DNA of 64,000 bases, taken from contig CM075765.1 of assembly GCA_037974665.1 (NCBI GenBank), positions 59,732,247 to 59,796,246 of the forward strand. Reading direction: 5' to 3'. Positions within the stretch are counted from its first letter, which is position 1. Every line of letters begins with the position of its first letter. The translations under genes were made by a program, and so were the position numbers. The notes beneath the pieces were generated by a model. It searched no databases. It had not been told where the DNA came from and worked only from the letters and a program-made list of their open reading frames with translations. Positions 11,247-23,064 of this stretch are shown here, one piece after another. This stretch comes from Ehretia macrophylla (Eukaryota > Streptophyta > Magnoliopsida > Boraginales > Ehretiaceae).

Positions 11247-11535
11247 TGTAACGACCCCACTCCCCATGTGGAGCCCACGCAGAGTCTCACCGAGCCATCA
11301 CTACCACGATATTGTCTACTATTAGCAATCCTTGGCCCGCAAGCACTGGGCCCTCACGGCTTTGTTTCTCCTATGGTCTCCTATTGGAAAAGGCCTCGTG
11401 GCTGATACAAGGACCCAAGCCCTTATATCCAGCTCTTTCACTTCCAAATCTTCTGATGTGGGATTGTGTTACCACATTCCACCCCCCTTAAGGAGCCCCG
11501 CGCCCTCGCGGGCACGACCACAAGGGAAGACTGGC

Positions 11536-13804
11536 TGTAATACCCGAGCCCGGAATGTGGAATTTTCTTGTTTATTATTCTGAAAATTATATTTTCTTAA
11601 GTTCTTTCAAATCAAATTGTTATTTCTTTGTTGTCGCAAAGTGCATTGCATTTCGTGAGCGATAGCTAGAGTGTGTTTTCTAGTCCTCAGTAAATAGTGA
11701 AACTAGTATTTTGGTGACTTTTAGTTGTTGTTAGCTAGAATTAATTTGGTGATGTTGTTATAGCTTTTAAATGCATGAAAATAAGGCAATTTGACCAATT
11801 TTAAGTTAGTTGACCAAGGCTTTGACTAGTTGACCAAGTTGTCATCCTTTATTAAGAAAAACAACAAAGAAAAAAAAATAAAACCAGCTGAAAATAAGCA
11901 AGAGCAGGCCGAAACTTGTAGAGAAGAAAAAAAAACATTTCAAATATTCAATCTTCCAATCTTCGCGTGAGCTCGTGCGGGGTTGTTACCGATGCATCCA
12001 GCATAGTTTTCCTAGCGACTAGGAGTGCTTAAGATGAGGGAAGCACATTATTTGCGCATTTTAATGTTATATGTCTCAACTTTATGATTTTTGAATTTTA
12101 TTCGTAGTTTGTTGTTTTGATCATTTTAACGCTTAAAGAATGTTCCTTGCCAATTGTAGAACATGTATTTATAGCTTTTTAACATTTTCTGCAGTTGAAT
12201 GTTGAGATTGTAATTTAAAATGTCAATTGAATAGTAAAACATGAATAGTAAACCCTCGAAATGATGAAGTTGCGTTGTTATGCTTTCTGTTGATGTGAAA
12301 AGGTGCTAGGTATGCTAGAATGCCTAAATGCATGGTTTGTTTAGGTTGCGTAATGGAAAAAATGAGAAATATACATTGTTGAAAGTCGGGGTCGTTTAGG
12401 TCGAGTTTAGCATTTTCTCGTTTTGCGTGATGGCATTGTCTCGGGAGGCCATGGAAGCACTTTTGGTGTGGTTGTGGCATTAGTTGGGTGTTTGGTTAGA
12501 GTAGTTGTAGTTCAAACGAGCAAAGGGGAAAATTGGGACTTTGCGTAAATTCTAGGGTAAAGTAGGGTTTCGGGGTCTTTAGACGTGCCTTATGGTGACC
12601 TAGGACGATTGATGAAGTCGGTTTCTGGAACTCGTGGCTCGTTTGGAAATGGTAGCGTTTTGATAATTAGGGTCGATTTGTGATTTTGCTTGTTATCTTA
12701 ATGTTATGTCTATAGAATGTTTAATATGCTTGTTAGAGTTGATTTTGATTGAAATGCTTATCAACTGTTGTTGTTGCTATTGCGTGCGAGAGTAACCTAC
12801 TTTGTTATTCTCCCACGTGTGGCTTTATTGCTCGATTGTTGCATTGTATATTGTCTTGCATTCATAGAGTCAGGGGCGGAGTGATGGGCCTCTTTGGGTA
12901 GCCTCGGGTTGCCAGTGTTGGTTGTTCTAGCTCCGTGTCCTATTCCCTTTCTCGCTTGGGTTGCCTCCCAGGGAGATTTGGGTCGCAGAATTGATGAATA
13001 CTTCTGGGGTATTCCAAACTGAAGTTATAAGGTGGTTTGGGCCGGCGCGTCGTCATCGAATTCGTGATTGAAAGTTGCTCGTGGAAAGTGAATCGTATCC
13101 TTTGAATGAGTGTTTATAGTTTTAATGCTTGTCTTGCTATAATATTGTCTTTGCTTGTATCTTATATGATAATTGGATGACTGCTTGACTATTTGTATTG
13201 CATTCTCCTCTCACCTCCGTCCTTGAGACCAATTGCCCTCGCTGAGCAAAAGTTTTTGCTCATTCATTTCTATACTATATTTTACAGGAGTAGTTGAAGT
13301 GGACCCTATTGAGGTAATAGAGGAGGAGGAGCAAGTGGAGGTATTTCCGTGATAGCACTTCTTTGCTTAGCTGGTGGTTGGTTGCCAGACTTTTGTGCTA
13401 GCCATGCTTGATGTGTTTAATGCTTGGTCGTCGATTTATTTTGAGGCTTGTAGCCTTGTATGTAGTTCTAGTTTGAGGCCTTTATGGTCTTTTGTTGTAA
13501 AAGTTTAAGGGATTGTGAAGTTGTAAAGATACACTCTTATGACTAGTAAAGAATTGCATACTAATGGTTAACTGTTTAGTGGCATAAATACTTGTGTAGT
13601 ATGCATGACATTTTTGGTTTGCAAAGTTGTTAATGAGAAGATGTATGTTTTAAAAGAAAGTTGGCTTGTTTCAAATGTTTATTATGGCTTTCGCAAGTAT
13701 TATATTGAATGTAGGGTTTTCGGATCATCCAGGATACAGAGAAGACTCCATCCGTGTGTCGGGTCTGAGCTTGGCCTTTTGCAGGGTCGGGTCGAGGCGT
13801 GACA
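11536..13804 (+). repeat. 5' LTR of T1
   Basis: A 2,269-bp LTR from tgtaatacccgagcc to cgtgaca. It holds TTGAC repeats and an A-rich leader (about 11795-11935), a decayed donor-like site (ctaag/gt of sister LTRs is cttaagat here, near 12031), the two conserved LTR blocks (about 12448-12680 and 12868-13033), a perfect hairpin gagcaaaa..ttttgctc (13244-13261), an acceptor-like ttttacag ending at 13287, and an acidic open tail to the TGA at 13350. The 3' LTR is similar but clearly diverged. Confidence 0.92.
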
Positions 13805-13812
13805 TCTTTAGG

Positions 13813-13824
13813 TGGTATCAGAGC
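13813..13824 (+). promoter_or_regulatory. Primer-binding site of T1
   Basis: The sequence tggtatcagagc lies eight bases after the 5' LTR end and is complementary to the 3' end of initiator tRNA-Met. It is intact here, unlike the tagtatcagagc of T2. Confidence 0.88.
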
Positions 13825-14116
13825 ATGATAGTATTGCATGAGCCGGGATATGTTTCTCGGTCTGTAGGGTAAAGGTCTAAAATGCTAAAGTGTTATTGTA
13901 TGATTGTTAAGTGAAAAGAAAATGTTATAGTATGATTATGTGAACTTGAGTGCTTGTGTGTTTAAAGTGAATTAGTTTGGCATGTCAATCTTGTGTTATG
14001 TGAATTTCGTGTTAGAATGTTTGATTGTTATTGACTTCAGTGTTATCTAATCTTATGTGTTATATTTCTGTCTATAAACTGCTTTTAAATGTTGCCAGCT
14101 ATTGTGAGTTGTTACT

Positions 14117-17100
14117 ATGCCGCCACGTCGGGGTACTCAATGTCAAGGGGCAAATGAAGAGGTAGCAGAACAGGGTCAGCAACCGTTGCCTGAACAATTT
14201 ATGGCTACTATGACCACTGCAATTGACCGGATTACATAGGTACTGCATGAGCAGAGGCAGGACATGAATAATAATCCCTAGGGAAATCAAGCTAATCCTG
14301 GTGGACAGGGGTATAGGGCTGAGAATAATCAGTTAGAGAAATTCATGAGGCACGAGCCGGGTAAGTACTTTGGAGAGCTGGATGACGAGGCAGCCGAGAG
14401 ATGGATTAACCGTGTTGAGAAAATTTTCGCTGCTTTGAGGTACAATGATGAGGCAAGAATGGATTGTGCGGCATTCCTGTCAGAGGACGACCAGAACAGT
14501 GGTGGAACATCGTCAGATTGAGGTGGGATTGTGAGCATGTTCCACATTTTTGGGATGATTTCGTGAGTGAGTTTCGGGACAAGTATATTCCTGAGATGGC
14601 TAGGGAAAGGCGGGAAGACGAGTTTGTGGCCCTGAAGCAGGGAAATACGATTGTTGCACAGTATGAGGCTAGGTTTGTTAGCCTATTGAGGTATATGCCT
14701 GAGCTGGTGCGGCCAGCTAGGAGGATGATTCATAGGTTTGTTCGTGGGCTGAGGATGGATATACAGCTACATTTGACTAGGCAGACTTATACTACTTTTC
14801 CCGAGGCATTCCAAGCAGCCTCGAAGTTTGAGAAATGGAAGGCAGAGATGATAGCTGAGAGTAGTCAGTCGAGTAAAAGGCAGTATTTGGGCCAGAGCAG
14901 CCAGAGTCAGTCGAGACAGTATCAGACTTCTGCGCAGGTTCCTCAGCAACGTCCGTATCAGCCTCAGCATCAGATTCAAGGGAGGCCAGCTGTGACTAGA
15001 CCCCAGCAGGGAGGTACAGTTCCTACTACTGTTAGAGCCCCCGCACCTACGGGAAACACTGTTGTAAGACAAAATCAGCAGTATAACTTTTGTAATCGAT
15101 CGGGGCATATTGAGGCTAATTGTTGGAGAAAGAGTGGTAAATGTACAGGTTGTGGTAGCGATGATCATAGGGTGAAAGATTGCCCTAAGTATAAGAATGT
15201 TCAGGGTCGTACTGGAGGCCAGGGAGTGCAGAATAGGGCTGCAAGTGCAGGTCCAGCACAGAGGGTACAGGCTAGGGTCTTTGCACTAGATGCGGAGGAG
15301 CTGCCCGATACTACCATAATAGTGGAAAGCACCTTTCTTCTCAATACTCAGCCAGTTAAAGTTTTGATTGATCCCGGAGCTACACATTCATTTATAACTC
15401 TTGCATGTGCACGATCTATGAATGTTTGCATTGATAAACTACCGCATGAAGTTGAAGTTAGTATGCCTTTGGGTGCAAAATTTGTTACTGAGTCTATTTG
15501 CAAATCTTGTGATATATGCATTGAGAACCGTAATTTTCCTACTGATTTAATTATACTGCCCTTCCGTGACTTTGAAATCATTTTGGGAATGGACTGGTTG
15601 GGGAAGTACTATGCTCAGTTGGATTGTAGAACAAAGATTGTTTATCTTCAGGTTCCTGACCTACCGGTACTGGAGATTGTTGGGAACTGCAGGGCTGCCC
15701 GGATACCTCTTTTATCATCGATCAAGGCTTCTAAATTGTTGAATAAGGGCTGTGAAGCTTACTTAGCTTATCTGATCAATCAGCCTACTGATAAGTTGAA
15801 TTTGAATGAGGTTCCAATTGTTAAAGACTTTCCTGGTGTATTTCCCAAGGAAATACCGGGTTTACCACCGGATAGGGAGATTGAGTTCGTGATTGATCTT
15901 ATGCCAGACACTGCGCCAATTTCTAGAAGTCCTTATAGAATGGCATCAACTGAACTTCAGGAATTAAAAATTCAGCTTCAGAATTTCCTTAAGAAAGGGT
16001 TTATACAACCTAGTTCTTCGCCGTGGGGTGCACCTGTGTTGTTTGTGAGAAAGAAAGACGGCACGCTACGGTTATGTATTGATTACAGGGGACTTAATCA
16101 AGTCACGATTAAGAACAAATACCCCTTGCCGTTGATTGAAGAATTGCTTGACCAGCTGCAGGGTGCGAGTGTTTACTCCAAATTTGACTTGAGGCAGGGT
16201 TACTATCAACTCAGAATTTGGAGTGACGATATACCAAAGACGGCATTCAGGACTAGATATGGCCACTATGAATTTGTTGTGTTACTGTTTGGTTTGACGA
16301 ATGCACCAGCCGCATTCATGGACTTGATGCAGAGGGTTTTCTGACCTTATCTTGATCAGTTTGTCGTAATTTTTTTTGATGACATTTTAGTGTACTCGAA
16401 CAATGAGGCTGAACATGAACAACATTTGAAGATTGTGCTACAGACTTTGCAAGAAAACAAGCTTTTTGCTAAATTCAGCAAGTGCAAATTCTGGTTGAAT
16501 CAGATATCTTTTCTAGGCCATATCATTTTACATCAAGGAATTTCAGTAGACCCAGCTAAGATTGAAGTTGTTTCTTCATGGAAGAGACCTGAAACGGTGT
16601 CAGAGATTCGGAGTTTTCTGGGTTTGGCAGGTTACTATCGGAGGTTTGTTAAAGACTTTTCCAAAATTTCTGGACCTTTAAGCCGGTTAACTCGAAAAAA
16701 AGTTACTTACAACTGGGATGCTAGATGTGAATCCAGTTTCCAAGAACTGAAGTAGAGATTAACTACAGCTCCTATACTAGCTTTACCTGAGGGTACAGAA
16801 AACTTTGTTGTCTACAGTGATGCATCTAAAGAAGGTTTGGGCCGCGTTTTAATGCAGAATGGTAAGGTGATTGCTTATGCTTCTAGGAAGTTGAAACCAT
16901 ATGAAGTCAATTACCCTACACATGATCTAGAGTTAGCTGCAGTTGTGTTTTCTTTTAAGAAGTGGCGTCATTACTTGTGGGGTGGCATATTTGAAATTTT
17001 TACTGACCACAAGAGTCTCAAATATTTATTTTCACAAAAGGATTTGAATATGAGGCAGCGGAGATGGCTAGAGCTATTAAGTGGCTACAATTGTTCTATT

Positions 17101-18705
17101 AACTACATGTCAGGTAAGGCAAATGTTGTTGTTGATGCTTTGAGCCGAAAGGCTACTGTTGCAAGTTTAATTATCAAGGATTGGGAGACTTTGGAAGAAA
17201 TTTGTTCATGGAAGCTGGAAGTTACTGAGGTAGGGATTTGATTTGCTAGCTTACAGATTCAGTCAGGGTTGCTAGCACAGATCAGAGAGGCTCAAAAGAC
17301 TGACCCTCACATCTTGAAAATCCAAGAAAAAGCAAAAGGGAGAGAGTCGGAGTTTAAATTACATGCAGATGGTATCTTCAGATTCAGGGACAGAGTGTGT
17401 GTTCCTGGTGATCTGACTTTGAAGAATGAGATTCTGTCTGAGGTACATAATTCAAGATATACAATTCACCCGGGCAGTACTAAAATGTATAGAGACTTGA
17501 AACAACACTTCTGGTGGAACAATATGAAGAGGGAGATTGCTGGGTATGTATCCAGGTGTTTAACTTGTCTGAGGGTTAAAGTTGAGCATCAGAGGCTAGC
17601 CGAGCTTCTACAACCATTGTCGATTCCGCAATGGAAGTGGGTGCATATAACAATAGACCTTGTGACCGATGTTCCTAGATCTCCGAGAGGATGTGATTCT
17701 GTTTGGGTTGTTGTGGACCGCTTGACTAAAGTTACACATTTTATTCCCGTGAACAAACATGATAGCCTTGATAAACTAGCAGAGCTTTATGTTGCTAATA
17801 TTGTGAGACTTCATGGTGTGCCACAGAGTATAGTGTCAGATAGAGATCCCAGATTCAGATCTCGTTTTTGGCAGAAGTTGCAAGAGGCCATAGGAACTAA
17901 ATTGAGCTTCAGCACTGCATATCATCCACAAACTGATGGCCAGTCTGAGAGAACTATCAGGATCTTGGAAGACATGCTTCGGGCATGTGTGTTAGACTTT
18001 GGGGAGAATTGGGAGAAATTTTTGCCTTTAGCGGAGTTCGCCTACAATAATAGTTATCAATCTACTATAGGTATGGCTCCTTACGAGGCATTGTACGGTC
18101 GTAAATGCAGATCCCTATTGTATTGGGAAGAGGTTGGAGAAATAAGAACAGTTGATCCGACTGTGTTACTTGAGATGATTAAGATGGTAGATAATGTTCA
18201 CTTTATTCACCAGCGTATGCTTACAGCTCAGAGTCGTCAGAAGAGTTATGCAGATAAACACCGTCGGGATCTTGAGTTTGATTTGAGAGATTGGGTATTT
18301 CTTAAGATTTCTCCTCGAAAGGGATTGATTCGGCACGGTAAGAGCGGGAAACTTAGTCCCAGGTATGTGGGTCCGTATGAGATCACCGAAAAAGTAGGTC
18401 CTTTGGCTTATCGGTTAGCTTTGCCTCCGAGCTTGTTGAGACTGCACGATGTTTTCCACGTGTCAATGTTAAAGAAGTATCATCCAGATCCTTCACATGT
18501 ACTTGAACCAGAGCCTTTGCAGATTGAGGAAAAGTTGACTTATGAGGAGAAACCGATTCGAATTGTGGATCGGAAAGTTCAGGAACTTCGCAGAAAGAGT
18601 ATTCCGTTGGTAAAGGTTTTGTGGAATCATCATGGGTTTGAGGAAGTGAGTTGGGAAAGAGAGGACCAGGTTCGAAATCAGTATCCGGAGTTGTTTGTTG
18701 ACTAG
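14117..18705 (+). pseudogene. T1 gag-pol polyprotein, degenerate
   Basis: Homologous to the T2 polyprotein over its whole length. From the ATG at 14117 (MPPRRGTQ) gag is broken by TAG at 14237 and 14279, then a one-base loss near 14490-14505 shifts the frame. From there the frame runs to 18705 with stops at 16342 (TGA), 16753 (TAG) and 17239 (TGA), and ends early at TAG 18703. Domains seen: gag; zinc knuckle 1, whose first Cys is replaced by Tyr; intact zinc knuckle 2 ([14 protein letters not shown]); protease IDPGATHSF; reverse transcriptase with FFDD in place of FIDD (16372-16383); RNase H with YSDAS and TDHKS; integrase with [21 protein letters not shown] and QSERT; chromodomain-like tail. 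In life it would make capsid and replication enzymes; this copy cannot. Confidence 0.93.
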
Positions 18706-18730
18706 GTAAGAATTACGTGAACGCAATTGT

Positions 18731-18746
18731 TTTAAGGGGGAGAGGG
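18731..18746 (+). promoter_or_regulatory. Polypurine tract of T1
   Basis: The tract tttaagggggagaggg lies directly before the 3' LTR start tgtaataccc. The same tract occurs at 21834-21850 and 50185-50199. Confidence 0.85.
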
Positions 18747-21023
18747 TGTAATACCCGAGCCCGGAATGTGGAATTTTCTTGTTTATTATTCTGAAAATTA
18801 TATTTTCTTAAGTTCTTTGAAATCAAATTGTTACTTCTTTGTTGTCGCAAAGTGCATTGCATTTCGGGAGCGATAGCTAGAGAATGTTTTCTAGTCCTCA
18901 GCAAATAGTGAAAGTATTTTGGTGACTTAAACTTTATATTTTAGTTGTTGTTAGCTAGAATTAATTTGGTGATGTTGTTATTGCTTTTAAATGCATGAAA
19001 ATAAGGAAATTTGACCAATTTTAAGTTAGTTGACCAAGGCTTTGACTAGTTGACCAAGTTGTCATCCTTTATTAAGCAAAATAACAAAGAAAAAAAATAA
19101 AACCAGCTGAAAATAAGCAAGAGCAGGCCGAAACTTGTAGAGAAGAAAAAAAAACATTTCAAATCTTCAATCTTCCAATCCTCGAGTGAGCTCGTGCGGG
19201 GTTGATCCCGAGGTATCCAGCGAAGTTATCCTAGCGACTAGGAGGGCCCATGGAGAGGGAAGCACATTATTTGTACATTTTAATGTTATATGTCTCAACT
19301 TTATGATTTTTGAATTTTATCCATAGTTTGTTGTTTTGATCGTTTTAACGCTTAAAGAATGTTCCTTGCCAATTGTAGAACATGTATTTATAGCTTTTTA
19401 ACATTTTCTGCGGTTGAATGTTGAGACTGTAATTTAAAATGTCAATTGAATAGTAAAACATGAATACTAAACCCTCGCAACGATAAAGTTGCGTTGCTAT
19501 GCTTTCTGTTGATGTGAAAAGGTGCTAGGTATGCTAGAATGCCTAAATGCATGGTTTGTTTAGGTTGCGTAATGGAAAAAATGAGAAATATACATTGGTG
19601 AAAGTCGAGGTCGTTTAGGTCAAGTTTAGCGTTTTCTCGTTTTGCATGATGGCATTGTCTCGGGAAGCCATGGAAGCACTTTTGGTGCAGTTGTGGCATT
19701 AGTTGGGTGTTTGGTTAGAGTAGTTGTAGTTCAAACGAGCAAAGGGAGAAATAGGGGCTTTGCGTGAATTCTAGGGTAAAGTAGGGTTTCGGGGTCTTTA
19801 GACGTGCCTTATGGTGACCTAGGAGGATAGGCAAAGTCAGTTTCCAAAACTCGTGGCTCGTTTGGAAATGGTAACGTTTTGATAGTTGGGGTCGATTTGT
19901 GATTTTGCTTGTTATCTTAATGTTATGTCTAAAGAATGTTTAATATGCTTGTTAGAGTTGATTTTGATTGAAATGCTTATCAACTGTTGCTGTTGCTGTT
20001 GCGTGCGAGAGTAACCTACTTTGTTATTCTCCCACGTGTGGCTTTATTGCTCGATTGTTGCATTGTATATTGTCTTGCATTCATAGAGTCAGGGGCGGAG
20101 TGATGGGCCTCTCTGGGTAGCCTCGGGTTGCCAGTGTTGGTTGCTCTAGCTCCGTATCCTATTTTCTTTCTCGCTTGGGTTGCCTCCTAGGGAGATTTGG
20201 GTCATAGAATTGATGGATACTTCCGGGGTATTCCAAACTGTAGTTATAAGGTGGTTTGGGCCAGCGCGTCGTCATCGAATTCGTGATTGAAAGTTGCTCG
20301 TGGAAAGTGAATCGTATCCTTTGAATGAGTGTTTATAGTTTTAATGCTTGTCTTGCTATAATGTTGGCTTTGCTTGTATCTTATATGATAATTGGATGAC
20401 TGTTTGACTATTTGCATTGCATTCTCCTCTCACCTCCGTCATTGAGACCAATTGCCCTCGTGAGCAATAGTTTTTGCTCATTCCTTTCTATACTATATTT
20501 TACAGGAGTAGTTGAAGCGGACCCTATTAAGGTAATAGAGGAGGAGGAGCAAGTGGAGGTGTTTCCGTGATAGCACTTCTTTGCTTAGCTGGTGGTTGGT
20601 TGTCAGACTTTTGTGCGAGCCATGCTTGATGTGTTTAATGCTTGGTCGTCGCTTTATTTTGAGGCTTATAGCCTTGTATGTAGTTCTAGTTTGAGGCCTT
20701 TATGGTCTTTTGTTGTAAAAGTTTAAAGGATTGTGAAGTTGTAAAGATACACTCTTATGACTAGTAAAGAATTGCATACTAATGGTTAACTGTTTAGTGG
20801 CATAAATACTTGTGTAGTATGCATGACATTTTTGGTTTGCAAAGTTGGTTAATAAGAAGATGTATGTTTTAAAAGAAAGTTGGTTTTTTTCAAATGTTTA
20901 TTATGGCTTTCGCAAGTATTATATTGAATGTAGGGTTTTTGGATCGTCCACGGTACAGAGGAGACTCCTTCCGTGTGTCGGGTCCAGGCTTGGCCTTTTG
21001 CGGGGTCGGGTCGGGGTGTGACG
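18747..21023 (+). repeat. 3' LTR of T1
   Basis: A 2,277-bp LTR matching 11536-13804. The last base is changed (gtgacg rather than gtgaca). The donor-like site is lost here too (gcccatggagaggg near 19246). The hairpin before the acceptor has one mismatch (gagcaatagtttttgctc) while the acceptor-like ttttacag ending at 20505 and the acidic tail are kept. Confidence 0.92.
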
Positions 21024-21597
21024 CTGGCTCTGATACCATTTGTAACGACCCGACTCCCCACATGGAGTCCACGTACAGTCTCACCGAGCCGTCACTACCA
21101 CAATATTGTCCGCTATTGGCAATCCCTGGCCCGCAGGCACAGGGCCCTCACGGCTTTGTTTCTCCCATGGCCTCTCGAGATAACGCCATCACGCAAAACG
21201 AGAAAACGCTAAACTCGACCTAAACTACCCCAACATGTACCAAGCCATTTTTCCCCGGTTTTTCATTACACAATCCAAATAAAATATACATTTAAGCATT
21301 CTAACATATCCAGCATCTTTTCACATCAACAGAACGCAAAACGGAGCAACTTTTACGAAACGGGGGTTTACTATTCACAATTTACTATTCCATTGTCAAT
21401 TTAAATTACAATTTCTATATTCAACCGCAGAAATTGCTAAAAAGCTACAAATACATGTTCTACAATTGACAGGGAACATTCTTAAGTATCAAAACGGATA
21501 AAATAACGATCTATGCATAAATCCTAAAAATTAAAGTTTGTGTATCATATATTCAAATGCGCAAATAAAGATGCTTCCCTCACCTTAGACGCTCTTT

Positions 21598-21839
21598 CAC
21601 ATGTACTTGAACCAGAGCCTTTGCAGATTGAGGAAAAGTTAACTTATGAGGAGAGACATATTCGAATTATGGATCAGAAAGTTCAGGAACTTCACAGGAA
21701 GAGTATTCCGTTGGTAAAGGTTCTGTGGAATCATCACGGGCTTAAGGAAGCAACTTGGGAAAGAGAGGACCAGGTTCGAAGTCAGTATCCGGAGTTGTTT
21801 GTCGACCAGGTAGGAATTGTGTGGATGCAATTGTTTTAA
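21598..21839 (+). pseudogene. 3' end of a Tekay-type pol gene (chromodomain-like tail only)
   Basis: The frame starts abruptly at a junction and reads [15 protein letters not shown] through WNHHGLKEATWE to a TAA at 21837-21839, matching the last 80 residues of the T2 polyprotein. This is the chromodomain-like C-terminus of integrase, which in chromoviruses helps target integration to chromatin. The polypurine tract and an LTR start follow. It is a truncated remnant of a third Tekay-type copy, not part of T1. The frame here is open, unlike T1, which has a premature TAG near its end. Confidence 0.85.
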
Positions 21840-21850
21840 GGGGGAGAGGG

Positions 21851-22784
21851 TGTAATACCCGAGCCCGGAATGTGAAATTTTCCTGTTTATTTTTCTGAAA
21901 ATTATATTTTTTCTTAAATTCTTTGAAATTTAATTATTATTCCTTTATTGTCGCAAAGTGCATTGCATTTCAAGAGCGATAGTTAGATAGCGTTTTCTAG
22001 TCCTCAGCAAATAGTGAAAACTAGTATTTAGTGTTTTAATTTTAATATTTTAGTTGTTGTTAACTAGAATTAGAATTGTATTAGTTGTTTTAGCCTTAAA
22101 ATGCAAGAAATAAGCTTATTTGACCAACTTAAGTAACCTTTGACCAAAGCCTTGACCATTGACTTAGCTTGTCATCTTTTTTTAAGCTTATAATAGCAAA
22201 GAAATAAAACAAGAAAAGCTGAAAAATAAGGGAGCAAGGGCCGAAACTTTGAGGGAAAAAGAAAAAAAAATTCAACTTCCAATCTTCAAAACTTCGCGAG
22301 AGCTTGCACGGGGTTGTTTCCGAGGCTTCTAGCGTGGTTTTCCAAGCGTCAAGGAGTGTCTAAGGTAAGGGAAACATCTGTATTTGCGCATTTGAATGTT
22401 TGATATACAAACTTTAATTTTTAGGTTTTATGCGTAGATCGTTAATTTATTCGTTTTGATGCTTCAAGAATGTTCCTTGACAATTGTAGAACATGTATTT
22501 GTAGCTTTTTAGTATTTTCTACGGTTGAATATCAAAATTGTAATTTAAATTGACAATGGAATAGTAAATTATAAATAGTAAACCCCCGTTTCATAAAAGT
22601 TGCTCCATTTTGCGTTCTGTTGATGTGAAAAGATGCCAGATATGTTAGAATGCCTAAATGCACGATTTGTTTGGGTTGTGTAATGGAAAAACAGAGAAAA
22701 ATTCCTTGGTACATGTTGGGGTCGTTTCGGCCGAGTTTAGCGTTTTCTCATTTTGCGTGATGGCATTGTCTCGGGAGACCATGG
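21851..22784 (+). repeat. 5' part of a Tekay-type LTR, cut at ccatgg
   Basis: The LTR starts tgtaatacccgagcc after a polypurine tract and runs through the TTGAC-rich promoter region (about 22118-22180), leader and donor-like ctaag/gtaag (about 22362) to gagaccatgg, where TRIM sequence takes over. The donor-like site is well preserved here, unlike in T1. Confidence 0.85.
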
Positions 22785-23064
22785 GAGAAACAAAGCCGTG
22801 AAGGCCCTGTGCCTACGAGCCAGGGATTGCCAATAGCGGACAATATCATGGTAGTGACGGCTCGGTGAGACTCTGCGTGAGCTCCACGTGGGGAGTCAGG
22901 TCGTTACAAATGGTAAAAGAGCCAGTTTTCCCTTGTGCTCGTGCCCGCGAGGGCGCGGGGCTCCTTAAGGGGTGTGGAATGTGGTAACACAATCCCACAT
23001 CGGAAGATTTGGAAGTGAGAGAGTTGGATATAAGGGCATGGGTCCTTGTATCAGCCACAAGGCC
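22779..23064 (+). mobile_element. TRIM-B, truncated at both ends
   Basis: Orientation is opposite to TRIM-A. A partial first LTR (22779-22908, ending gtcgttaca) is followed by a damaged primer-binding site (tggtaaaagagc for tggtatcagagc), a GC-rich spacer with gcccgcgagggcgcgggg, a polypurine tract (ttaaggggtgtggaa) and the start of the second LTR (22980, tgtggtaacac) with cccacatcgg and the TATA-like gatataaggg. The second LTR breaks at cacaaggcc (23064), where organelle-like sequence begins. Confidence 0.82.

Larger units (their letters stand above)
11536..21023 (+). mobile_element. T1, full-length decayed Ty3/gypsy chromovirus (Tekay/Del-like)
   Basis: A complete 9,488-bp structure: 5' LTR 11536-13804, primer-binding site, gag-pol with stops and a frameshift, polypurine tract, 3' LTR 18747-21023. 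The target-site duplication ctggc is perfect (11531-11535 and 21024-21028) and lies in the internal region of TRIM-A, so T1 landed after the TRIM. The gene order PR-RT-RH-IN and the chromodomain-like tail place it in the chromovirus branch; long LTRs fit Tekay/Del. It cannot make its own proteins now. Confidence 0.95.
11247..21170 (-). mobile_element. TRIM-A, split by the T1 retrotransposon
   Basis: The left LTR is 11247-11476 (230 bp; on the minus strand TGTGGTAACAC to TCGTTACA). The internal part runs 11477-11535 and resumes after T1 at 21029-21040, where the complement of the primer-binding site (ctctgatacca) sits just before the second LTR at 21041. Both sides of T1 carry ctggc. The right LTR is cut at 21170, where it joins inverted Tekay LTR sequence at ccatgg. 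A TATA-like gatataaggg and a cccacatc motif are in the left LTR. It is a different TRIM subfamily from that at 772-1360. No target-site duplication can be checked because the right end is rearranged. Confidence 0.85.
21041..22908. repeat. Large inverted repeat of fused TRIM and Tekay LTR sequence
   Basis: The arms are 21041-21597 and 22354-22908, about 555 bp each, in opposite orientation, separated by about 756 bp. Each arm consists of about 130 bp of TRIM LTR joined at ccatgg to about 430 bp of Tekay-type LTR (joints at 21165-21170 and 22779-22784). The loop holds a 3' end of pol, a polypurine tract and the start of an LTR. The same novel joint in both arms means one chimeric junction was copied in inverted orientation. 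The arms differ at many positions, so the event is not recent. Confidence 0.85.
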
